Assembly (NCBI GenBank): GCA_046349975.1
Contig: JAXMBH010000013.1
Location: 1-64,000, forward strand
Length of the DNA stretch: 64,000 nt
Source of the DNA: JABDGM01 sp046349975
Lineage (GTDB): Bacteria > Planctomycetota > Planctomycetia > Pirellulales > Lacipirellulaceae
Direction of reading: 5' to 3'
The notes below the pieces were generated by a model. That model saw only the letters and a program-made list of their open reading frames with translations, was not told the DNA's origin and searched no databases. Shown here one piece after another: positions 26,445 through 34,642 of the stretch (position 1 is its first letter; every line of letters begins with the position of its first letter). Position numbers and translations under genes: made by a program.

Positions 26445-27938
26445 CTATTTTCCGCCGTTGAGATATTGTTGGCGGATCTTTTGCAGTGCATCGAGCGCGG
26501 GTTTGGCGTTTTCCTCCGCATCGAACAAGCCGCTGTGCGGATAATGATGTGGCGTAGCATCGGAAAGCTGGTTCCACAGCACGATCTGCACCACGTTCTT
26601 CGCCAATAGCAACGGCACGTGCTTGTTGATCCAATAAGTTTGCGACTGCGGCGTCACATCATCGGCCTGGCCGGCGAGAACTTTGACCCGCGCGTTCGCC
26701 TGCGGGTCTTCGTTCGCGGCGCTCGGCATCGTGAGCGACACGAGCAGCGGCAGTTCCAGCAAAGCCCACGTGTCGATCAACCGGCTCATGGCGATCGGTC
26801 CACGCTGCACCGAGCCGCCCGGGTGATAGCCGAAGTTGATCTCGAGGCCAATGCCCGACAGGCCCAGGTCGGCCCGCACTAGTGCATCGGCGAAGTGCAG
26901 CGGTGCGAGATCGAGTTGCTGGCCCGCCAGATATTCGGCCCACGGTTGATCGAATGTGACGACGAGCGGCGTCGTCGGGTCGAGTTGCTTTACTGTACTG
27001 ATCGCCTTCGCGGCCAGTTGCAGCCGCGCTTCCTCGCCGAGGCCGAGTGCGTTGCCGTGCGTCATTCGCGAGGCGACCTGCCACAAGTGAACGCGTCCGC
27101 GGTAGCGCTCGACGACTGCTCGCACGTGATCGAGCATGAATGCGAGCAAGCTGTTGAAGTCGCCTTCCCACAGGTACGTCCAATCGGGCACGCCGCGGTC
27201 ATCGAGTTCCAACAGGGGCCCGCCGCAAATTCGCAGGCCGGCCGAGTGGGCCCATTCGACCTGGGCATCGGCATTTGTCCACACGCGCCGCCCTTCGACA
27301 GCTTCGATCGACCGCCAGGTGAGCGGCAGCGACACCATGTTGAACGTGTTTGCCACGTGGCGGGCGACGTGCGGCTTCGGCGGCTGGCCGCCGAGGTTTA
27401 CGCCGTACCACATGTTGAACTGCCGCGGCTGCGTGCGCCGCATCGCGGTGGCCTGCCGCACGTATTCGTCGGTGAGCATCGACATCGTCGTGACGGTCGT
27501 TTCCAGGGCCCGATTGGCCCAACTTGCGGAGGTCGCCGGATCGTTCTGGGTGGTAGCAGCGCGGCAGAATTCAGAGGTCGCCTCGGCAATCCCCTCGGCA
27601 AGCGGCTTCGTGACGACGAGGCCCATGCTTTCCCACATCGCAATCTGATTGCGCAGGTTGTTGAGCATGCCGCGGGCAAGTTCCACTTCCAAGAGATACG
27701 GCCGGTCGCGTTCGACGAGCGTGGCCGTGTTGATGAGCACCGGGCTGGAATTGCCGATCCGCCACGGCACGAATACGCGGCCGGAATCGTCCTCGTTGCG
27801 TTCGACGATGAGTTGATCGCCGCTGAAATACGTGCGGCTGAACCAAGGCAAGTCGTCTTGGCCGCACATATGCACGTGTTCGAGTCCGCCGGGCGGAATT
27901 TGCTCGCGATTGAAGACAGTTAATCGCATCAGGCCCAT
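26445..27938 (-). CDS. GH10-like (xylanase-related) protein lacking the acid/base motif
   Basis: A 497-aa protein without a signal peptide. The N-terminal region (about 1-150) is a beta-sandwich-like domain, followed by a TIM-barrel related to glycoside hydrolase family 10: NTFNMVSLPLTWRSIEAVEGRRVWTNADAQVEWAHSAGLRICGGPLL, then RVHLWQVASRM, LGLSGIGLEINFGY and LVSLTMPSA. In GH10 enzymes the segment after the fourth strand reads 'WDVVNE', with the acid/base Glu; here it reads WQVASRM. The Glu near IGLEINFG may correspond to the nucleophile. So either another residue has taken over or it is non-hydrolytic. Existence of the gene is sure, activity is not. Confidence 0.8.
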   Translation of the reverse strand: MGLMRLTVFNREQIPPGGLEHVHMCGQDDLPWFSRTYFSGDQLIVERNEDDSGRVFVPWRIGNSSPVLINTATLVERDRPYLLEVELARGMLNNLRNQIAMWESMGLVVTKPLAEGIAEATSEFCRAATTQNDPATSASWANRALETTVTTMSMLTDEYVRQATAMRRTQPRQFNMWYGVNLGGQPPKPHVARHVANTFNMVSLPLTWRSIEAVEGRRVWTNADAQVEWAHSAGLRICGGPLLELDDRGVPDWTYLWEGDFNSLLAFMLDHVRAVVERYRGRVHLWQVASRMTHGNALGLGEEARLQLAAKAISTVKQLDPTTPLVVTFDQPWAEYLAGQQLDLAPLHFADALVRADLGLSGIGLEINFGYHPGGSVQRGPIAMSRLIDTWALLELPLLVSLTMPSAANEDPQANARVKVLAGQADDVTPQSQTYWINKHVPLLLAKNVVQIVLWNQLSDATPHHYPHSGLFDAEENAKPALDALQKIRQQYLNGGK

Positions 27939-28263
27939 GGCGTGGCGAGCCTCAACACATTCAGCAAAGCGGCAGGCAGAAACGCGGACACCGGCGACCG
28001 TTCCGATCGACGCCGGATGAGATCGAGGACATTCCGCGGCGAATCCTCGATTTTACTCGGCAGTCGTTTGCTCAACAACCATGGCGGGGGGTGGGTGGCA
28101 AGCGATATACTCGGAACAACGCGGCGCGATGATGGTCCAGCGGGTCATCGGCCGCTCAATTCCCTGAAGTACAGGCCGAATTCTCGCGAAATCGGCAACG
28201 GAATTGCTCGTTCCTATCGAGCTGCTTACGCCGCAATCCCTTCACACGGATAGGACTCCGCAT
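27939..28263. other. Divergent intergenic region before purC
   Basis: About 325 bp with no supported gene. It must hold the promoters of the GH10-like gene (minus) and purC (plus). An in-frame TTG at 28204 could extend purC by 20 residues, but the family start is at 28264. Confidence 0.4.
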
Positions 28264-29148
28264 ATGCCATCGACTGTCACGACCACGTCTCTTGCCGACT
28301 TGCCTGTGCGCCGCGGAAAGGTGCGCGACATCTACGACCTCGGCGATACGCTGCTCCTCGTGAGCACCGATCGCATTAGCGCGTTTGACTGGGTGCTGCC
28401 GAGCGGCATCCCCGATAAAGGCCGCGTGCTCACGCAGCTCAGCCGCTTCTGGTTTGAGCATTTCAAAGACGTGCCGAATCACATGATCTCGTGCGACGTG
28501 AACGACTTCGGCCTGCCGGCGGGAATCGACCTCGCGCCACTCGAAGGCCGCTCGATGCTCGTGCGGAAGACAAGCGTGGTGCCGATCGAGTGCGTGGTGC
28601 GCGGGTACCTATCGGGCTCTGCGTGGAGCGAATATCAAAAGACCGGAGCCGTCTGCGGCATCGAGTTGCCGACTGGTCTCAAGGAGAGCGACAAGCTGCC
28701 GGGCGCGATCTTCACACCTTCGACCAAGGCCGAGCAAGGCCTGCACGATGAGAACATCTCGTATGACGACATGTGTGCTCGCATCGGCCGAGAACTGGGC
28801 AAGCAGTTGTCGCAGCGGAGCATCGACCTGTACACCCGCGGGGCCGAGTACGCGGCCAGCCGCGGCATTATCATCGCCGACACCAAGTTTGAATTCGGCT
28901 TGGTCAATGACGAGCTGATCCTCATCGACGAAGTGTTGACGCCCGATAGCTCGCGATTCTGGCCGGCCGACAAGTATCAGCCCGGCCGCGGCCAGCCGTC
29001 GTACGACAAGCAATTCGTGCGCGACTGGCTGACCCACAGCGGCTGGGACAAAAACAGCTCGCCGCCGGAGCTGCCGGGTGACGTGATCGCCAATACGCGG
29101 GCGAAGTATATCGAGGCGTTTGAACGGCTGACCGGCGAAAAGCTATAA
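28264..29148 (+). CDS. purC: Phosphoribosylaminoimidazole-succinocarboxamide synthase (SAICAR synthetase)
   Basis: Joins CAIR and aspartate with ATP in purine synthesis. At 294 aa it is the longer bacterial/yeast-like form. Motifs: RRGKVRDIYDLGDTLLLVSTDRISAFDWVLP at the N-terminus (ATP-grasp-like glycine loop and the DRISAFD motif), VPIECVVRGYLSGSAWSEY, and IIIADTKFEFGLVNDELILIDEVLTPDSSRFW (metal and CAIR site). The ATG at 28264 gives the expected N-terminus. The stop is directly followed by the operator-like palindrome of the next transcription unit. Confidence 0.96.
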   Translation: MPSTVTTTSLADLPVRRGKVRDIYDLGDTLLLVSTDRISAFDWVLPSGIPDKGRVLTQLSRFWFEHFKDVPNHMISCDVNDFGLPAGIDLAPLEGRSMLVRKTSVVPIECVVRGYLSGSAWSEYQKTGAVCGIELPTGLKESDKLPGAIFTPSTKAEQGLHDENISYDDMCARIGRELGKQLSQRSIDLYTRGAEYAASRGIIIADTKFEFGLVNDELILIDEVLTPDSSRFWPADKYQPGRGQPSYDKQFVRDWLTHSGWDKNSSPPELPGDVIANTRAKYIEAFERLTGEKL

Positions 29149-29166
29149 TAGGGTAAAGGTACCCTA
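29149..29166 (+). promoter_or_regulatory. Operator-like palindrome at the antitoxin start
   Basis: A perfect 7-bp inverted repeat, TAGGGTA-AAGG-TACCCTA, begins right after the purC stop and ends on the first base of the antitoxin ATG. It covers the ribosome binding site. It is a good candidate for autoregulation by the toxin-antitoxin complex, or for an RNA hairpin limiting translation. Confidence 0.55.
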
Positions 29167-29408
29167 TGGCCGCACAGAACGACTGGCAGCAACGCATTAT
29201 CGCGAATCCTACGACGCGTCAGGGCGAGGCGTGCATCCGTGGCACGCGCGTGCCCGTCAGCGTGATCGTGGGGAGTATCGCCGAAGGTGATTCGTGGGAG
29301 CAAGTTCTCGCGAGCTACCCGCAATTGGCCCACGAGGACATACGTGCAGCCTTGCTCTATGCAGCGGAAGCCGTCTCGCGATTTGAGTTGATTCCGTTGG
29401 CTGACTGA
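29166..29408 (+). CDS. DUF433-family antitoxin
   Basis: An 80-aa protein, IIANPTTRQGEACIRGTRVPVSVIVGSIAEGDSWEQVLASYPQLAHEDIRAALLYAAE, a full DUF433 winged helix-turn-helix domain ('gkpvIrGtRi.V..il..la.G.s.eeil..yP.lt.edI.aal.ya'). Members act as antitoxins to DUF5615/PIN-like toxins; such a toxin starts 7 nt downstream. It would both neutralise the toxin and bind the palindrome that overlaps its own start. Confidence 0.9.
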   Translation: MAAQNDWQQRIIANPTTRQGEACIRGTRVPVSVIVGSIAEGDSWEQVLASYPQLAHEDIRAALLYAAEAVSRFELIPLAD

Positions 29409-29415
29409 TTAGCGC

Positions 29416-29778
29416 ATGCCGGTCGCGATCAAGATTGACGAAGACTTGCCAGCCGAAATCGCACTCCGTTTGAGAGCGGCAGGCCATAATTGCACCACGG
29501 TTTATGAACAAGGGCACTGTGGTCTGCCGGACGAACAGTTGTGGCCAATCGTCCAGAGCGAAGGTCGATTACTCATTACAGGCGACAAGGGTTTCGGAAA
29601 CGCCCGGGCGTTCCCGCCTGGTTCGCACGCGGGTGTGATCCTGTTGCGGCTACCGCGTGAATCGCGTGCAGGGTATATCCGCTTAGTCGAATTCCTTCTC
29701 GCAAATATGCGTTTGGAAAACGCGCTGCGCTCGATTGTGGTAGTTTCCCCCGATGCGATTCGGATGCTGAAAGCATAG
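29416..29778 (+). CDS. DUF5615 PIN-like toxin
   Basis: A 120-aa protein with VAIKIDEDLPAEIALRLRAAGHN (first acidic site), LPDEQLWPIVQSEGRLLITGDKGFGN (second acidic site, 'LiT.DkDFg') and GVILLRLP. This is the Mut7-C/DUF5615 PIN-like nuclease family. It is predicted to cut RNA with metal ions bound by the Asp/Glu residues. All the acidic positions I can recognise are present, so unlike the PIN remnant at 3751 this copy looks active. Paired with the DUF433 gene upstream. Confidence 0.88.
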   Translation: MPVAIKIDEDLPAEIALRLRAAGHNCTTVYEQGHCGLPDEQLWPIVQSEGRLLITGDKGFGNARAFPPGSHAGVILLRLPRESRAGYIRLVEFLLANMRLENALRSIVVVSPDAIRMLKA

Positions 29779-29874
29779 TTCGCCACCTCTCATCACTGCG
29801 ATTCGCTTGGTACACTAGGACTATCGGATTTTCTCTGACCTCTGCATCCTGAATCCCGTCTCTGTCTTCCAAGC

Positions 29875-31014
29875 ATGCTTCGTTATCTGACCGCTGGTGA
29901 ATCGCACGGTAAAACCCTCATAGCCCTCGTCGATGGGTTTCCCGCCGGCGTGACGGTCGATGTCGAGCCAATCAATGTGGAATTGCGGCGACGGCAGGGT
30001 GGCTACGGCCGTGGCGGGCGGCAGCGGATCGAGACGGATGCCGTCAACATTTTGAGCGGCATTTGGCGGGGCGTCACGCTCGGTGGGCCAATCGCGCTCG
30101 AGGTGCCCAATCGCGACTTTAAGCTGGAGCGGCTCGATGACCTCCCGCGACCGCGCCCTGGCCATGCCGACCTCACTGGAGCAGTGAAGTATCTTGGCTC
30201 GATCCGCGGCGTGCTCGAACGCGCAAGTGCCCGCGAGACGGCCGTGCGGGTGGCGGCGGGCGCGCTTGCCAAGCAGCTTCTGGCCGAGTTCGGCATCACG
30301 GCGTTCGGTTACGTGGTCGAGCTTGGCGGTGAAAAGATCGAACCGATGGATGTGCCGGCCGACCGGCTGCATTCAATCCGCGATCAAAGCGAAATCTACA
30401 GCCTCAATTTGGCCCGCGATGAAGCGATCAAACAGCTGATCGACGCTGCCGGCAAGGATGGCGATACGCTCGGTGGTGTCCTGGAGGTACGCGTTGATGG
30501 CCTACCGTTCGGACTCGGCTCGCATGCGCAGTGGGACTGCAAAATCGACGGCAAGTTAGCGCAGGCCGTAATGAGCATTCAGGCCATCAAAGGGGTCGAA
30601 ATCGGTCTCGGCTTTGAAGCGGCCCGTCGACGAGGCTCACAAGTGCACGATCCGATTCAATACGACGCGGGCCACCGCGGCGCTCCCAGCCTTGGGTACA
30701 GGCGGCCGACCAACAACGCCGGCGGAATTGAGGGCGGCATGACGAACGGGCAGCCGCTCATTTTGCGGGCCGCCAAGAAGCCGATCAGCACGCTCGCGCG
30801 GCCGCTGGAGTCGGTCAATCTCGACACCAAGCAGAAGCAGGAAGCGAGCTACGAACGCAGCGATGTGTGTGCGGTGTCGGCGGCCAGCGTCATTGTCGAG
30901 AATGTCGTCGCGTTCGAAATCGCGGCTGCCCTTGTCGACAAATTCGGCGGCGACAGCCTCGCCGAAATGAAAGCCCGCTACGACCTCTTCCAGAAAATGG
31001 CCAGCGAACGTTAG
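29875..31014 (+). CDS. aroC: Chorismate synthase
   Basis: Makes chorismate from EPSP with reduced FMN, the last shared step of aromatic synthesis. At 379 aa it is normal in length. Motifs: LRYLTAGESHGKTLIALVDGFPAGV at the N-terminus, the RRQGGYGRGGRQRIETD FMN/substrate loop, HADLTGAVKYL, RASARETAVRVAAGALAKQLL, SHAQWDCKIDGKLAQAVMSIQAIKGVEIG, and GGIEGGMTNGQPL near the end. Starts at ATG 29875. Stands alone. Confidence 0.97.
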   Translation: MLRYLTAGESHGKTLIALVDGFPAGVTVDVEPINVELRRRQGGYGRGGRQRIETDAVNILSGIWRGVTLGGPIALEVPNRDFKLERLDDLPRPRPGHADLTGAVKYLGSIRGVLERASARETAVRVAAGALAKQLLAEFGITAFGYVVELGGEKIEPMDVPADRLHSIRDQSEIYSLNLARDEAIKQLIDAAGKDGDTLGGVLEVRVDGLPFGLGSHAQWDCKIDGKLAQAVMSIQAIKGVEIGLGFEAARRRGSQVHDPIQYDAGHRGAPSLGYRRPTNNAGGIEGGMTNGQPLILRAAKKPISTLARPLESVNLDTKQKQEASYERSDVCAVSAASVIVENVVAFEIAAALVDKFGGDSLAEMKARYDLFQKMASER

Positions 31015-31059
31015 CCTAGCCCGGTGCGTGCGCGATCCACGTGCATGAACGTGGCATAT

Positions 31060-31134
31060 GGGTGGCACGCCCTGCTCCGCGAAGGGCATGGTCGCGGAGA
31101 GCAGATCACCACGCCCTTTCAGGGCCTGCCACCC
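31060..31134. repeat. GGGTGGCA inverted repeat after aroC
   Basis: Arms GGGTGGCACGCCCTG (31060-31074) and, inverted, CAGGGCCTGCCACCC (31120-31134), with an inner palindromic centre. It sits between the convergent aroC and cyclase genes and may end both transcripts or be a mobile palindrome. Confidence 0.7.
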
Positions 31135-31149
31135 CGACTTCCGAGCATC

Positions 31150-32976
31150 TTACTTCTGCGTAAGCGCGATGACGCCTGGAACTATCGAGCGATGATCGTC
31201 TGCCCGGCGATGCCGCTGTCGACCAAGCTCCCGCTGAATTTGTTCGGCCAGAAATTTCGCTGGGACGGACGTGGCAACTGCTTCAAGTTCGCCAATTTTC
31301 GCCGCGGCATTTTCGTAGTCGCCTGCTTCGAACAGGCGGAGGACTTCCGAATACATCGCCCAGACGTCGCTCGAATGCGAAGACGTCGCAGCCGAATACG
31401 CGGTGTAAAGTTCAAGTGGATCGTCGACGCCAGGCAGCCGCGCACGGCAAATGCGGTGCGTCGCGATGCGATTCGACAACTGCCGCGCCGTGGCGCCGGT
31501 AATCAGCATCGGCAACCCGATCGATTTCGTCGCGGATTCAACGCGGCTCGCGAGATTGACGTTCGCCCCGCGCGGGCCGTACTTCATCCGCCGCGTGCTG
31601 CCAGCGTTACCAACGTGCACGGGCCCCGTGTGAACACCGACGCCCAGTTGCAGCCCGCGATCGAGAACATTCGCCCAATCCGCAACAACTTCCGGCACGG
31701 CTTCCAGCATCCGCAGCCCGGCGCGGCACGCGAGTTCCGCGTGCTCGGCTTGATCGGCCGGCGCGTTCCACATCGCGGCGAGGCCGTCGCCGTAGTAATC
31801 GATGACGAGGCCGTCGTGGTCCATCACCGCGGCGGTGAGGCAATCCATCACGTGGCCGAGCAGTTCGTAGATGACTTCCATGCCGAGCATCGTCGAGAGC
31901 CGCGTGAAGTCGCGCAGGTCGGCAAACAGCATCGTCACTTCGCGAGTTTCACCGGCCATGCGTCGCGGATCGTTGTCGAGCGTGGCAACGAACGCCCGCT
32001 CCAGCATCACGCGGCGGCGTTCCACTTCGGCTTCGCGTTCCAGCCGCACGATGCCATCGGTCACCGCGCCGGCTAAGAGTTCAAACCAGTGAGCTTCCAA
32101 GTAGCGAAGGCCGCGGCGCGAGTTGCCCGGTCGCACAGATCGGTAACCATAGAGCGCTCCCGTCAACTGACCGGCAGCGTTACGCAGCGGCGAGAGGATG
32201 ATCGCCGGCGGCGTGTTGAGTGGCGTTACCGGATGCGGCGGTTTCGTTGGATCGTCCGCAATCGATTGCGGATTGTGGCATCCGGCGGGTAGCGGGGATT
32301 GCGGCTTTGCAGTTGTCGAATCGTTGCCATGAAAGAGCGTTTGCGGCGTTCCGAGCAGTTGGTCGAGAGCCGCGAGTTCGCAGTGGATACCAAGCTCTGG
32401 GTGCGGCAAGTAACTGGCGGCGATCTCCCACTCATTGTCGCGGCGTCGCAGCACCATCGCGCCATCCAGGCCGATGGCGTCGACCGCACAACGCGCTGCC
32501 TGAACATACAACTCCTGCAAACTCATCGCGTGATGATTGAGCGCGCCGAGGGCCGCGAACCAACGCGAGAGCGTAGCTGGCGACGGCCCCGAGCCATCGG
32601 CCCGGCGCGAAACGCCAGGCCCATCGGCTACCAATCGTTGTAACGGTCGCGGCTTGGCCGACATCTGGGCCGGCGATTGGTTGATTTCGAATCGGGTGTC
32701 GCCGATCGAGAACTGCGCGGGTATCTCGAGGCGGCAGTGGCCTTTTCGCGTACAGGGCCGACCGCAGTGGCACTCCAATTCGCAGCCCGCCATCGCGAGT
32801 TCGACGCCTTCGCGGGTGAGCAGAATTTCGACGAGCGCAGTCGGGCTGGCCGGCGGATCGCGATCAATGGCGGTCCAAACTGCCGGCTCCGTTTCCGATC
32901 GCGCTAGCACGACCGCTCCTTCGCTCCGTTGAAACTGGCGGTGCTGGCGGGGGTTGTAGAACGCGATGTCGTACAT
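31150..32976 (-). CDS. Class III adenylate/guanylate cyclase with FHA-like and GAF-like regions
   Basis: A 608-aa signalling enzyme from the ATG at 32976 (MYDIAFYNPRQ); an ATG far upstream would add unrelated sequence. Residues 1-110 look FHA-like (AVVLARSETEPAVW, VEILLTREGVELAM, FSIGDTRFEI) with a Cys/His patch (CECHCGRPCTRKGHC spread over about 20 residues). A GAF-like region follows at 145-340. The catalytic domain (about 375-550) has VTMLFADLRDFTRLST and YYGDGLAAMWNAP, with both metal-binding Asp present, and KYGPRGANVNLASRVES. The usual Asp of the 'GDTVN' segment is missing, so base preference cannot be read. Neighbour of a cluster with a cNMP-binding protein. Confidence 0.88.
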   Translation of the reverse strand: MYDIAFYNPRQHRQFQRSEGAVVLARSETEPAVWTAIDRDPPASPTALVEILLTREGVELAMAGCELECHCGRPCTRKGHCRLEIPAQFSIGDTRFEINQSPAQMSAKPRPLQRLVADGPGVSRRADGSGPSPATLSRWFAALGALNHHAMSLQELYVQAARCAVDAIGLDGAMVLRRRDNEWEIAASYLPHPELGIHCELAALDQLLGTPQTLFHGNDSTTAKPQSPLPAGCHNPQSIADDPTKPPHPVTPLNTPPAIILSPLRNAAGQLTGALYGYRSVRPGNSRRGLRYLEAHWFELLAGAVTDGIVRLEREAEVERRRVMLERAFVATLDNDPRRMAGETREVTMLFADLRDFTRLSTMLGMEVIYELLGHVMDCLTAAVMDHDGLVIDYYGDGLAAMWNAPADQAEHAELACRAGLRMLEAVPEVVADWANVLDRGLQLGVGVHTGPVHVGNAGSTRRMKYGPRGANVNLASRVESATKSIGLPMLITGATARQLSNRIATHRICRARLPGVDDPLELYTAYSAATSSHSSDVWAMYSEVLRLFEAGDYENAAAKIGELEAVATSVPAKFLAEQIQRELGRQRHRRADDHRSIVPGVIALTQK

Positions 32977-33059
32977 CGGCTTGGGCCGCTGTTCTTGGCG
33001 GAGTTCGGAACATAACTTCCTATAAGAAAATAGGTTACGCCTGGTTTTCGGAGTGCGCC

Positions 33060-34520
33060 ATGTTGACCGAAGCAACTCTGCTGGCGGGCTCGGTGGGCCC
33101 TCGGTTCTACCGCTTAATCGACACGATCGGAAACATGCGGCGCGAACAGCCTGCGCACCTGCTGCTAGCGGCAGTGTTATGGACACCAATCGGCATTTCC
33201 GGAATAATCCGCGGCCCGCTTCTGCCGCCAAATTCCAGCCTGCAATTCCCCACTGCCAGCATGAGCAGCGTTTCGCAAATCCTAGGTCTCTCGGTCGGCA
33301 CACTGATGGTCGGCTGGGTCGGCGTGCAGGCGTTTACTTTGGGAGCGACCGCCGCTGTGAAGCGTTCGCGTCGCAATCGCCAATACGAAGCGGAGCGGAG
33401 CGACTTTCGCCGCCGCGTCGAAGCGGCAGCGCGGGCGGCGCGGGCATCGCAGGCGATCGCCGACTGGAGTGGCTGGCGGTCATTCCGCGTCTCCGCGATT
33501 GTTGATGAAGCCCACGATGTGAAATCGTTCTACCTTACTCCGGAAGATGGTGAGCCGCTCGCGACGTTTGCGCCGGGCCAATATCTCACGTTTCGTGTAC
33601 CAATTGCTGGCGAGGAAACGCCGCTCGTGCGTTGCTACTCACTCTCCGATCGGCCGCGCCAGGACTTCTTCCGCGTGACGATCAAGCGAATTGCCCCTAC
33701 CGCCGGCACCGGGGCATCGCCCGCCGGCCGCGGCAGCAGCCACTTTCACGAGTCGATCCACGTCGGCGACCGTGTCGACGTGCGCGCCCCCGCCGGAACG
33801 TTTTTGCTCGATCCACAGGTGACTGAGCCGATCGTCCTTCTCGGTGCGGGCATCGGCGTGACGCCGCTCGTGAGCATGCTGGAAGCCATCGTCAACTCCG
33901 GCGGGAAACGCGAAGTGTATGTTCTTCTCGGCTTCCGCAACGGCGCCGAGCATCCGTTCAAAGACCGGCTCGTAGCGCTCGCGGCAGAGAACCCAAACGT
34001 CCATCTACATGTGAGCTACTCGGCGCCGCGCGATGCCGACGTGCTCTACCGCGACTACAACCACACAGGCCGCCTCACGCTCGACCGCATTCGGGAAGTC
34101 TTGCCGTCGAACAACTTTCGGTTCTACGTCTGCGGTCCTGGCGCGCTCATGGAATCGCTCGTCCCAGCACTCTGGTCATGGGGCGTGCCGGAATCACACG
34201 TGCATTTCGAGGCTTTCGGGCCCGCAAGCGTCCGCAGTGCGGCACACGATCGGGCGCCAGTCGAACCTTGTGAGGTTCGCTTTGAACGCAGCGGCCGCAC
34301 CGCGATGTGGGACGGCTCGCGGGCCACGATTTTGGAATTCGGCGAAGCGGCCGGCGTGAAAATGCCCTCGGGCTGCCGCGCGGGCGGCTGCGGCGAATGC
34401 CTCACCGCAATCCACAGCGGAAACATCGCCACCGTGAAGGCCCCCGGCATCGCCGTTCCCGAAGGCCATTGCCTGACCTGCATTAGCATTCCGGCGGGCG
34501 AGCTGGTGTTGGACGCGTGA
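33060..34520 (+). CDS. Flavin/NAD(P)H oxidoreductase with C-terminal 2Fe-2S ferredoxin
   Basis: A 486-aa electron-transfer protein. N-terminal membrane segments are at about 33-50 and 70-98 (ILGLSVGTLMVGWVGVQAFTL). The FAD domain has VRCYSLSDRP (the RxYS flavin motif) at about 200, the NAD(P) domain VLLGAGIGVTPLVSMLEA and YVCGPGALMESL. The C-terminal plant-type ferredoxin has Cys at about 439, 444, 447 and 474 (CRAGGCGEC...HCLTC). The architecture matches hybrid-cluster-protein reductases and related FNR proteins, but is membrane-anchored. The start ATG has GGAG 6 nt upstream; 33261 is an alternative. First gene of a redox cluster; likely feeds electrons from NAD(P)H. Confidence 0.9.
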   Translation: MLTEATLLAGSVGPRFYRLIDTIGNMRREQPAHLLLAAVLWTPIGISGIIRGPLLPPNSSLQFPTASMSSVSQILGLSVGTLMVGWVGVQAFTLGATAAVKRSRRNRQYEAERSDFRRRVEAAARAARASQAIADWSGWRSFRVSAIVDEAHDVKSFYLTPEDGEPLATFAPGQYLTFRVPIAGEETPLVRCYSLSDRPRQDFFRVTIKRIAPTAGTGASPAGRGSSHFHESIHVGDRVDVRAPAGTFLLDPQVTEPIVLLGAGIGVTPLVSMLEAIVNSGGKREVYVLLGFRNGAEHPFKDRLVALAAENPNVHLHVSYSAPRDADVLYRDYNHTGRLTLDRIREVLPSNNFRFYVCGPGALMESLVPALWSWGVPESHVHFEAFGPASVRSAAHDRAPVEPCEVRFERSGRTAMWDGSRATILEFGEAAGVKMPSGCRAGGCGECLTAIHSGNIATVKAPGIAVPEGHCLTCISIPAGELVLDA

Positions 34521-34525
34521 GTGAT

Positions 34526-34642
34526 GCGTTTGCGCCTCACGCTAAGACGCAAAGGAAACTGAACCATGGCAGCAATAATCTGTCAAATGCAGGCGACAGC
34601 TACTCGCCTTCGACATTGCGCCTTTGCGCCTTTGCGTGATGC
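34526..34642. repeat. TTTGCGCC inverted mini-repeats around a cytochrome start
   Basis: GCGTTTGCGCCTCACGCTAA... (34526-34555) and the reverse-oriented CTTTGCGCCTTTGCGTGATG (about 34621-34641) bracket the ATG of the tetrahaem cytochrome. The second arm is translated into residues 17-26 of its signal region. Confidence 0.6.

Noticed and set aside
32977..33303. Upstream extension of the cyclase to an ATG at 33303
   Set aside because: The extra 109 residues overlap the divergent flavoprotein gene and look like its shadow; the ATG at 32976 fits the domain start.
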